DNA from: Amycolatopsis sp. NBC_01480
Lineage (GTDB): Bacteria; Actinomycetota; Actinomycetes; Mycobacteriales; Pseudonocardiaceae
Direction of reading: 5' to 3'
DNA length: 64,000 nt
Assembly (NCBI RefSeq): GCF_036227205.1
Contig: NZ_CP109442.1
Location: forward strand, 2,418,001 to 2,482,000
The notes under the pieces: model-generated
Database searches by the model: none
What the model was told of the DNA's origin: nothing
What the model saw: the letters and a program-made list of their open reading frames with translations, nothing else
In this document: positions 1-6,708 of the stretch, one piece after another
Position numbering within the stretch: the stretch's first letter is position 1
Layout of the letters: each line of letters starts with the position of its first letter
Position numbers and translations under genes: made by a program

Positions 1-2687
1 TGCTCCCGCGCCGCGTCCACATCGCCCCCGGCCCGCAGGATCCGCGCGAGCGTGACGCGCAGGACGCCTTCCTGCAGTTCGAGTTGACGCGCCGTCGCCA
101 GCTCGACGCCTTCGCGCGTGTAGCGCTCGGCCGCCTCCCGATCACCGGCGCGCAGGTGCAGTTCGGCGAGATTGTTCAACGACACCACGGCATAACTGTC
201 GTCGCCCAGCTCGCGGTCGATCTCCAGCGAGCCCAGCTGGTGGGTGATCGCGTCCTGGACGCGGCCGGCCCGCTTCTCCGTCTCGGCGCAGTTCGCCAGC
301 GCCTGCCCGCGCAGCTCGAGGTCGCCGGTCCGCTCGGTCTCCGCGACCGCCTCGCGCAGCCGCTCGATGGCCTCATCATGGTGCGACAGCAGGGAAAGCG
401 CGCTGCCGAGGTGGATGTTCGCCGACGTCACCAGCCGCTTGTCGCCCAGCCCGCCGGCCAGGTCTAGGGCGCGCTCGGCGTCGGCGAGGCAGCCCTGCGG
501 CAGCTCGAACGTCAACGCGATGGCACAGCGGGAGATCAGCATCCAGCACTGCCCGAGCACCTCGCCCGCGGCCTCGGCGGCGGCCAGCCCGAGGTCGACC
601 AGGCGGTTCCAGTCGTCGAACAGCGGGTGCACCACGCGGTAGGTGTGCGCGACCCGCGCCAGCCGCCAGACGTCGGAGTACCGCGCGGCGGTGTACGCGG
701 CGTCGAGCACCGCCAGCAGGTTCGGCCACTCGGCGGCAAACCAGTCCTGCGCCTCGTCGTAGGTCCGCAACGGCGGCAGCGCCTCGGCCGGCAGCGCGCC
801 GGTGAAGTCGAGCGAGTCGACGATCCGCAGCATCCGGCGCCGGGCCGTGTCCGACGCGACCTGGTAGTAGCGCACGGCATTGGCCAGCACGCCCGCGTGC
901 TCCTCAGTGTCCAATTCGGACTGCGCCAGCTCCCACAGGTACAGCCGGACGAGATCGTGCGGGACGAAGACGTCGCGCGCGGTCTCGGCGAGCAGGTTGT
1001 GCGTCGCGAGCGTCCGCAGCGCGCGCCGCGCCTGCGCGACGGGGATCCCGGCCACCGCGGCCATCAGGTGCGGGCCCACCGCCTCGCCCGGCAGGGCGCC
1101 GAGCCACAGCAGCAGCCGGGCCAGGTCCGGGGGCAGGCCGCGGAACGAGACGTCGAACGCCGCCCGCACGCCGTCGTCCGCACCGTCCACCTGGAGCGCG
1201 GCGAGGCGGGTGCGCTCGTTGAACAGCTCGTCGACCAGGTCCTTGCGGGTCCACTGTGGACTGGACGACAGCCGAGCGCCGGCGATCCGCAACGCCAGCG
1301 GCAGGTAACCGCAGAGCCGGGCGAGCGCGTGGTTCAGGTCGAAGTCGCCTGGGCCGGCCAGCTCCTCGATCACGCGCACGGCGTCCTCGGGCGCGAGCGT
1401 GCCCAGCACCCGCAGCCGCGCGGCGTTCGAAACGGCCAGGCCCTCCAGCCGCGAGCGGCTCGTCACCACGGTCATCGACCGCGAGCTGGGCGGCAGCAGC
1501 GGGCGGACCTGCTCGGCCGTGCGCGCGTCGTCGAGCAGCACGAGCATCCGCCGTCCGGCGATCAGCGACCGGTACAGCGCGACGCGTTCGTGCAGTTGCT
1601 CCGGCACCTCACTCGCCGCCACGCCGAGGCCGAGCAGGAACTGGGTCAGCAGGTCCGCGGGTGCCAGCGGCGCTTCGTGCGGGTCGAAACCGCGCAGCGA
1701 CGCGAACAGCACGCCGTCCGGAAAGCGCTTCGCCACGCGGTGCGCCCACCACACGACCAGCGCGCTCTTGCCTACCCCGGCCGTCCCGGAGACGACGGCG
1801 ACGGTGCTCTCGGTGGTCTCGGCCAGCCGGTCGAGCCAGGCCAGCTCCTCGTCGCGGCCGGCCAGCGCCGGCAGTGCGGCGGGCAGCTGTGAAGGCGCTT
1901 TCCCTGGCTCGGCCGGGCCCGGCGCGGCGACGCTGGGCGCACCCAGATCGTCGTTCAGCACCCGTTCGTGCAGCCAGCGCAGCTCGCTGCCGGGCTCGAC
2001 GCCGAGCGTGCGCAGGGTGGCCCGGGAGACGGTGCGGTACAGCTCGAGCGCGTCGCCGCGGCGGCCCGCGAGGTAGAGCGCGCGCATGAGCTGGCCCGCG
2101 GTGCGCTCGGCCAGCGGGTCGGCGCGGACGATCGGGCTCAGCTCGACGATCAGCTCGTTGTGCCGGCTCAGCTCCAGGTCGGCGTCGACCCGGGCGCCGT
2201 GCACGGCCAGGCGGAGGTCCTCGAGTTCGGGCGCCAGCACGGAATCCGGCACACCGGACAACGCGGGCCCTTGCCACAGCGCGAGCGCCTCCGCGAGCAG
2301 CGCCGAGGCCCGCTCCGGCGGCTCCAGCGTGGCGCGATCCAGCAGCATCCGCGCTCGCTGCGCGTCGATCCGCTCCGGCTCGATCGCGAGCCGGTACCCG
2401 GGCGGGCTGGTGAGGATCTCCGCGACCGGGCCGTCCGGCATGTCACGCAGCACGCGGCGCAGGTGCGAGACGTTGCCGTGCACGATGGTCCGCGCAGTGG
2501 CCGGCGGGTCGTGGCCCCACAGCGCGTCGATGATCTCTTCCAGCGGCACGACCTTGCCGACCTTCAGCGCCAGCAGCGCGAGCAGGCCCCGGACCCCGGG
2601 ACCGCCGATGGCCACGGCCTGGGCGCCGTCCAGCAGGCGCACCGGCCCGAGCAGCTCGACGCGCGCGCCGGCTCCGTTTTCGGCCAT
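1..2687 (-). CDS. AfsR/SARP-type transcriptional regulator with NB-ARC and TPR (3' end outside window)
   Basis: Large STAND-class activator; 895 residues are visible and the C-terminus lies beyond the window edge. Order of domains: OmpR-like winged helix (about residues 10-100), bacterial transcriptional activator domain BTAD (about 105-245), then an NB-ARC ATPase with Walker A GTAGVGKS (301-308) and the hhhhDD Walker B stretch LVLLDDART, then TPR-like helices towards the end. Such proteins bind direct repeats near promoters, often of secondary-metabolite genes, using ATP/GTP as a switch. The ATG is preceded by GGGGAGG at a distance of 11 nt. No biosynthetic cluster is visible beside it, so the target is unknown. 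Family call is firm; regulon is not inferable. Confidence 0.9.
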   Translation of the reverse strand, partial: MAENGAGARVELLGPVRLLDGAQAVAIGGPGVRGLLALLALKVGKVVPLEEIIDALWGHDPPATARTIVHGNVSHLRRVLRDMPDGPVAEILTSPPGYRLAIEPERIDAQRARMLLDRATLEPPERASALLAEALALWQGPALSGVPDSVLAPELEDLRLAVHGARVDADLELSRHNELIVELSPIVRADPLAERTAGQLMRALYLAGRRGDALELYRTVSRATLRTLGVEPGSELRWLHERVLNDDLGAPSVAAPGPAEPGKAPSQLPAALPALAGRDEELAWLDRLAETTESTVAVVSGTAGVGKSALVVWWAHRVAKRFPDGVLFASLRGFDPHEAPLAPADLLTQFLLGLGVAASEVPEQLHERVALYRSLIAGRRMLVLLDDARTAEQVRPLLPPSSRSMTVVTSRSRLEGLAVSNAARLRVLGTLAPEDAVRVIEELAGPGDFDLNHALARLCGYLPLALRIAGARLSSSPQWTRKDLVDELFNERTRLAALQVDGADDGVRAAFDVSFRGLPPDLARLLLWLGALPGEAVGPHLMAAVAGIPVAQARRALRTLATHNLLAETARDVFVPHDLVRLYLWELAQSELDTEEHAGVLANAVRYYQVASDTARRRMLRIVDSLDFTGALPAEALPPLRTYDEAQDWFAAEWPNLLAVLDAAYTAARYSDVWRLARVAHTYRVVHPLFDDWNRLVDLGLAAAEAAGEVLGQCWMLISRCAIALTFELPQGCLADAERALDLAGGLGDKRLVTSANIHLGSALSLLSHHDEAIERLREAVAETERTGDLELRGQALANCAETEKRAGRVQDAITHQLGSLEIDRELGDDSYAVVSLNNLAELHLRAGDREAAERYTREGVELATARQLELQEGVLRVTLARILRAGGDVDAARE

Positions 2688-2754
2688 GCTCCCGCGCACC
2701 TCCCCGGGCTGATCCGGCGCCTGTCGGCCAAAAACGTCAACCTACCGTGATCAC

Positions 2755-2773
2755 GAGCTGACAGATACAGCTC
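2755..2773. promoter_or_regulatory. inverted repeat upstream of the AfsR-type gene, possible operator
   Basis: The arms GAGCTG and CAGCTC flank a 7-nt spacer, about 70 bp upstream of the regulator's ATG. A regulator-binding or autoregulatory site is an inference; SARP proteins usually bind direct repeats, so another factor could be involved. Confidence 0.3.
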
Positions 2774-2932
2774 TTTAGTGAACGATCGCCGCCCGGCAAC
2801 CGCTGATTGGCCGCTGTTTCACCGTCGGTACGCCAAGTTCGGCAGCTCGACTTGGGGATTACCCCGAATGTCGTAACGCGGGACGGGATTCGGCGCAGGA
2901 ACCCGTAATCCGGAAACGCCGGAAAAGTCCGG

Positions 2933-2987
2933 GAAAAACGAATCCGGCCCCGCACCATCAGTCCCGAACTGATGGTGCGGGGCCGGA
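2933..2987 (-). terminator. strong intrinsic terminator of the ectABCD operon
   Basis: A perfect 20-bp stem (2943-2962 with 2968-2987) has a 5-nt loop CCCGA. Read on the minus strand it is followed directly by ATTCG and a run of five T, the classic order for an intrinsic terminator of transcripts coming from ectD. It lies about 215 bp downstream of the ectD stop codon, leaving a long 3' untranslated tail. Confidence 0.85.
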
Positions 2988-3200
2988 CTCGGTGACGTCG
3001 GCCAGGCCGCCAGGGGGCGCGGTCCACCCGACTTCGCGCTGTCCCGGCCAGGCGGGGGGCTCACCCCGAGCTTGAATCCCGGACGGCCGTGGACAACTGC
3101 TCCGCGGCGGCCTTCCAGGGCCGCTGCGGAGTGGCAAGACGGTAACAGGGCGCGTTTCCCCGGCTACTGCCGACCCGCCGCGGCGCGGTGGTAAGAAGCA

Positions 3201-4103
3201 TCACCGTTTGAGCGGCGTGCTGTCCCGGCCCGCGATGAACGCCGGCCGGGGCGCGCTCGCCGCGAACGGCTCCTGCAGCTCGTTCTCGACACTGTTGAAG
3301 ACCAGGAAGATGTTCGACCGCGGATACGGCGTGATGTTGTTCGACGAGCCGTGCATGATGTTCGAGTCGAACCAGAGTGCCGAACCCGCCGCGCCGGTGA
3401 ACTGCTCGATGCCGTATTCGGCCGCCATCTTCATGATGTCGTCCTCGGCCGGCACCCCGACGCGCTGGTCCTTCAGCGAAGCCTTGTAGTTGTTCTCCGG
3501 CGTCTCGCCCGCGCATTGCACGAATGTGCGCTGCGAGCCCGGCATGACCATGAGACCACCGTTGTACGGGTAATTGTCGGTCAGCGCGATGGAGCAGCTG
3601 ACCGCGCGCGGCGACGGCATGCCGTCCTCCGCGTGCCACGTCTCGAAGTCCGAGTGCCAGTAGAACCCCGTGCCCTTGAACCCGGGCATGTAGTTCACCC
3701 GGCTCTGGTGGATGTACACCTCGGACCCGAGGATCTGCCGCGCGCGGTCCAGCACCCGGGGGTCGTGGACCAGCTCGCGGATCAGGTCGGACAGCACGTG
3801 CACGTCGAAGACCGACCGGACCTCGCCGGTCCTGGCCTCGGTGATCACCCGCTCGTCGTCGCGCAGCTCCTCGTCGGAGGAGAGGCGCACGAGCTCCTGC
3901 CAGTACGTCTGGACCTCACCGGGCGAGAGCAGGCCTTCGTCGACGGTGTAGCCCGTGACCTCGTGATGGGCCAGCGTGGCGGCGTCGATCGGGCCGTCTG
4001 CCTCGGTACCCCACACCGTGGGGTGTACGCGCGGAAGCTGCTCCGGCGTACCGGTGATCCGGGTCGGGTAGCCGTCCTCGACCCGGGTGTCCATCAGCGT
4101 CAC
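3201..4103 (-). CDS. ectD: ectoine hydroxylase EctD
   Basis: Fe(II)/2-oxoglutarate dioxygenase that converts ectoine to 5-hydroxyectoine in the cytoplasm. The 300-residue protein has the family length. The EctD signature FYWHSDFETWH supplies iron ligands H150 and D152; the third ligand is H251 in NIMHGSS, and R262 in PYPRSN is placed to bind 2-oxoglutarate. The chosen GTG start has AGGAGG nine nt upstream; the in-frame ATG three codons later is too far from it. Last gene of ectA-ectB-ectC-ectD, 75 bp after ectC, so probably co-transcribed and osmotically controlled. Very secure. Confidence 0.97.
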   Translation of the reverse strand: MTLMDTRVEDGYPTRITGTPEQLPRVHPTVWGTEADGPIDAATLAHHEVTGYTVDEGLLSPGEVQTYWQELVRLSSDEELRDDERVITEARTGEVRSVFDVHVLSDLIRELVHDPRVLDRARQILGSEVYIHQSRVNYMPGFKGTGFYWHSDFETWHAEDGMPSPRAVSCSIALTDNYPYNGGLMVMPGSQRTFVQCAGETPENNYKASLKDQRVGVPAEDDIMKMAAEYGIEQFTGAAGSALWFDSNIMHGSSNNITPYPRSNIFLVFNSVENELQEPFAASAPRPAFIAGRDSTPLKR

Positions 4104-4178
4104 AGTGGCTCGCCTCCTGATCTTCTGTCGTTATCTCTCTGAAGTGGTGGTGGTGACGGCAGTCGCGCCCGGGAAGGC

Positions 4179-4574
4179 TCAGGCGGGGTCTTCGGTGACC
4201 AGCGGGTACACGCCGTTCTCGTCGTGCACCTCCCGGCCGGTCACCGGCGGGTTGAACACGCACACGCACTTGATCTCGGTCTTCGGCCGGACCTGGTGCT
4301 TGTCGTGGTCGTTCAGGAGGTAGAGGGTGCCCGGCTTGAGCGGGTAGACCTCACCGGTCGCCAGGTCCTCGATCTCGCCCTCACCGGAGGTGATGAACAC
4401 GGCCTCGATGTGGTTGGCGTACCAGAAGTCGTTCACGGTGCCCGCGTAGAGCGTGGTCTCGTGCACCGAGAACCCCACGCCCTCCTTGGCCAGGATGATG
4501 CGCTTGCTGCGCCAGTTCGGGGTCTTGATGTCGGCGTCGGTGTCGGTGACCTCGTCGAGGGTGCGGACCAGCAC
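4179..4574 (-). CDS. ectC: L-ectoine synthase EctC
   Basis: Cupin-fold enzyme that cyclises N-gamma-acetyl-L-2,4-diaminobutyrate to ectoine with loss of water. At 131 residues it has the normal length. The metal-binding triad of the family is present: E57 in HIEAVF, Y85 in GTLYLLN and H93 in HDKHQV. The GTG start follows TAGGAG with six-nt spacing. It lies 31 bp after ectB and 75 bp before ectD in the same transcription direction. No unusual features. Confidence 0.98.
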   Translation of the reverse strand: MLVRTLDEVTDTDADIKTPNWRSKRIILAKEGVGFSVHETTLYAGTVNDFWYANHIEAVFITSGEGEIEDLATGEVYPLKPGTLYLLNDHDKHQVRPKTEIKCVCVFNPPVTGREVHDENGVYPLVTEDPA

Positions 4575-4605
4575 TGGCGGCTCCTATCTTGTTCCGTCCT
4601 GCTTG

Positions 4606-5859
4606 TTACTTGTTCAGGACCGTGGCGATGGACTCGTCGATGATCGACAGCCCCTGGGTCAGCTCATCGTCGGTCAGGGTCAGCGGCGGCAGCAACTTCA
4701 TCACTTCGCCGTTCGGGCCGGAGGTCTCCATCAGCAGGCCGCGCTCGAACGCGGCCTTGCACACCGCGCCGGCCAGGTCGCCGTCGGCGAACTCGATGCC
4801 GCGGGCCAGGCCGCGGCCCTTGGCGAACAGGTCCGCCTCCGGGTACGCCTCGACGATGTCCTTGAAGGCGGCGGCAATGCGCTCACCCTTGGCCTTGGTC
4901 GACTTCTCCAGCTCGTCGTCGCTCCAGTAGGTGCGCAGCGACTCGGTGGCGGTGACGAACGCGGGGCTGATGCCGCGGAAGGTGCCGTTGTGCTCGCCCG
5001 GCTCCCAGACGTCCAGCTCTGGCTTGATCAGCGTCAGCGCCATCGGGATGCCGTAGCCGCTGATGGACTTCGACAGGCAGACCATGTCCGGCTTGATCCC
5101 GGCGTCCTCGAAGCTGAAGAACGCGCCGGTGCGGCCGCAGCCCATCTGCACGTCGTCGAGGATCAGCAGGATGCCGTGGCGCTCGCACAGCTCGGACAGC
5201 CCGCGCAGCCAGTCGAGGCGCGCGGCGTTGATGCCGCCCTCGCCCTGCACCCCCTCGACGATCACCGCGGCGGGCTCGTTCAGGCCGCTGCCGGAGTCTT
5301 CGAGCAGCTTCTCGAAGTACATGAAGTCCGGCATCGCGCCGTCGAAGTAGCGGTCGTACGGCATCGGCGTGGCGTGCACGAGCGGGACCCCCGCGCCGCC
5401 GCGCTTCATCGAGTTGCCGGTCACCGAAAGCGCGCCCAGGGTCATGCCGTGGAACGCGTTGGTGAAGTTGATGACCGACTCCTTGCCGGTCACCTTGCGG
5501 GCCAGCTTCAGCGCGGCCTCCACGGCGTTCGCGCCGCCGGGGCCGGGGAAGACGACCTTGTAGTCCAGTGCCCGGGGACCGAGGATCTTCTCCTTGAAGG
5601 TCTCCAGGAAGTCCCGCTTCGCCACGGTGAACATGTCCAGCGCGTGCGTGACGCCGTCGCGCTGGATGTAGTCGATCAGCGCGGCCTTGAGCTTCGGGTT
5701 GTTGTGCCCGTAGTTCAGCGCGCCGGCGCCGGCGAAGAAGTCGAGGTACGGCTTGCCGTCCTCGTCGTACAGCCAGCTTCCCTGGGCGCGGTCGAAGACC
5801 ACCGGCCAGCCGCGACTGTAACTGCGTACTTCCGATTCGAGCTCTTCGAAGATGCTCAT
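4606..5859 (-). CDS. ectB: diaminobutyrate--2-oxoglutarate aminotransferase EctB
   Basis: PLP-dependent class III aminotransferase making L-2,4-diaminobutyrate from aspartate semialdehyde and glutamate, the first step of ectoine synthesis. The 417-residue protein shows the substrate/cofactor region [14 protein letters not shown], the cofactor aspartate in [10 protein letters not shown] (D235/D236) and the Schiff-base lysine K264 in [10 protein letters not shown]. It follows ectA after 38 bp and precedes ectC by 31 bp, so the operon order is the usual one. Ask_ect, the specialised aspartokinase found in some ect clusters, is absent. Confidence 0.98.
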   Translation of the reverse strand: MSIFEELESEVRSYSRGWPVVFDRAQGSWLYDEDGKPYLDFFAGAGALNYGHNNPKLKAALIDYIQRDGVTHALDMFTVAKRDFLETFKEKILGPRALDYKVVFPGPGGANAVEAALKLARKVTGKESVINFTNAFHGMTLGALSVTGNSMKRGGAGVPLVHATPMPYDRYFDGAMPDFMYFEKLLEDSGSGLNEPAAVIVEGVQGEGGINAARLDWLRGLSELCERHGILLILDDVQMGCGRTGAFFSFEDAGIKPDMVCLSKSISGYGIPMALTLIKPELDVWEPGEHNGTFRGISPAFVTATESLRTYWSDDELEKSTKAKGERIAAAFKDIVEAYPEADLFAKGRGLARGIEFADGDLAGAVCKAAFERGLLMETSGPNGEVMKLLPPLTLTDDELTQGLSIIDESIATVLNK

Positions 5860-5897
5860 GACGTTTCCTTGCTCCTACTCGCCCCGAAAAATACGGA

Positions 5898-6401
5898 TTA
5901 TTGGCGGGTCAGCGGTCCGATGCGGTAAAGGTCCTCGGGCTCGTGCCCGCCTTCACCGTCTTCCGGGAAATCTCCGGCCTCGAACAAGCGGCTGCTCTCC
6001 AGGTCCGTGTTCCACCGCTTCGCAAAGGAAGCGAACAGCCGGATGGAGGCCTCGTTGTCGGGTGTGATCGTGGTTTCCAGGTAGCGGACCCCGTTGTCCA
6101 CCAAACGCTCGAAGAGCCGGTCGAGCAGCTGCCCGGCCAGGCCCTTCCCGCGCTGAGACGAGTCGACGGCCACCTGCCACACGAGTGCGGCCTCGGGTTC
6201 CGCCGGCTTCCGGTAGGCGATGACAAATCCCACCGCCTCGCCATCGACGCGGGCGACCACCGAACTCTGCGCGAAATCGCGGCACCAGACGAGGTACGCG
6301 TACGGCGAGTTGAGATCGAGCTTCTGCGAATCGCGTGCGATTCGCCAGAGGGCGGCGCCATCGGCCTTGGTCGGGGATTCGATCAAGTGCTTTCCGGACA
6401 T
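5898..6401 (-). CDS. ectA: L-2,4-diaminobutyrate acetyltransferase EctA
   Basis: GNAT enzyme that acetylates the gamma-amino group of diaminobutyrate using acetyl-CoA. The reading frame stays open for 72 codons upstream, but similarity to the family and length (167 residues) favour the ATG at 6401; the upstream in-frame part is arginine-rich and unlike EctA. The acetyl-CoA loop is visible as SSQRGKGLAGQLL, with the preceding beta strand VWQVAVD. The ribosome binding site is weak (TTCCTTGG), which may fit a stress-regulated or partly leaderless first gene. A SigB-like promoter lies about 80-105 bp upstream. Confidence 0.95.
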   Translation of the reverse strand: MSGKHLIESPTKADGAALWRIARDSQKLDLNSPYAYLVWCRDFAQSSVVARVDGEAVGFVIAYRKPAEPEAALVWQVAVDSSQRGKGLAGQLLDRLFERLVDNGVRYLETTITPDNEASIRLFASFAKRWNTDLESSRLFEAGDFPEDGEGGHEPEDLYRIGPLTRQ

Positions 6402-6480
6402 ACCAAGGAAACGTAACAGAGAATTTTCTTGCCGCCAGCGACGCGACTCACGCCCACCCCTGTTACCAGGGGGAACGCGA

Positions 6481-6506
6481 GTACCCCGGTGAGGAGCCCC
6501 ACAAAC
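6481..6506 (-). promoter_or_regulatory. SigB-like promoter for ectABCD (GTTT-N16-GGGTAC)
   Basis: On the minus strand GTTT (6506-6503), a 16-nt spacer and GGGTAC (6486-6481) match the GTTT-N14-16-GGGTAY pattern known for SigB-family sigma factors of actinobacteria. Transcription would start near 6474, giving a leader of about 70 nt before the ectA ATG. Control by osmotic stress is known for ectoine genes; the sigma factor assignment is inference from the motif. Confidence 0.5.
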
Positions 6507-6508
6507 AC

Positions 6509-6534
6509 GTTTGTCCCGGAGCCGGTCGGGGTAT
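6509..6534 (+). promoter_or_regulatory. mirror-image SigB-like promoter on the opposite strand (GTTT-N16-GGGTAT)
   Basis: GTTT at 6509-6512 and GGGTAT at 6529-6534 are 16 nt apart, the same geometry as the minus-strand motif whose -35 starts only two bases away. The two -35 boxes form the inverted repeat ACAAAC-AC-GTTTGT. No plus-strand gene follows; a transcript would run antisense into the 3' end of the patatin-like gene. Confidence 0.35.
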
Positions 6535-6708
6535 GACGTGCGACTGGACCGCTCACCGAGGTGGGCGGCCTCGAGCGGCTCCGCTTGTTCCCGACCATGA
6601 ACCCAAAAGCGCCACACCGCAAGGCGAGTGACGGACCGGGCTGGTCACACGGCGCGTCGGCAATGCCACGGCCTGCAAGATTCCCCAGTAGAAACCGGCT
6701 TTTTCAGT

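Larger units (their letters stand above)
2688..3200. other. intergenic region between the AfsR-type gene and ectD
   Basis: 513 bp without a credible gene. It holds the inverted repeat at 2755-2773 on the regulator side and the ect operon terminator at 2933-2987. Short ORFs here (for example on the minus strand up to 3064) are arginine/proline-rich and look like composition artefacts. A minus-strand TTGACG lies at 2735-2740 but no convincing -10 box follows it. Confidence 0.6.
6402..6708. other. ectA upstream region
   Basis: 307 bp between ectA and the end of the convergent-side patatin-like gene, which is transcribed towards ectA. It holds the two SigB-like promoter motifs. I see no clear terminator for the patatin transcript, so some read-through into ectA is possible. 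Confidence 0.5.

Noticed and set aside
1..2687. AfsR-type gene as marker of a biosynthetic gene cluster
   Set aside because: No polyketide, peptide-synthetase or other core biosynthetic gene is seen on the window side; the other side is outside the window.
3201..6401. Ectoine operon as a novel system
   Set aside because: Gene order, lengths and catalytic residues are entirely standard; only its promoter arrangement is noteworthy.
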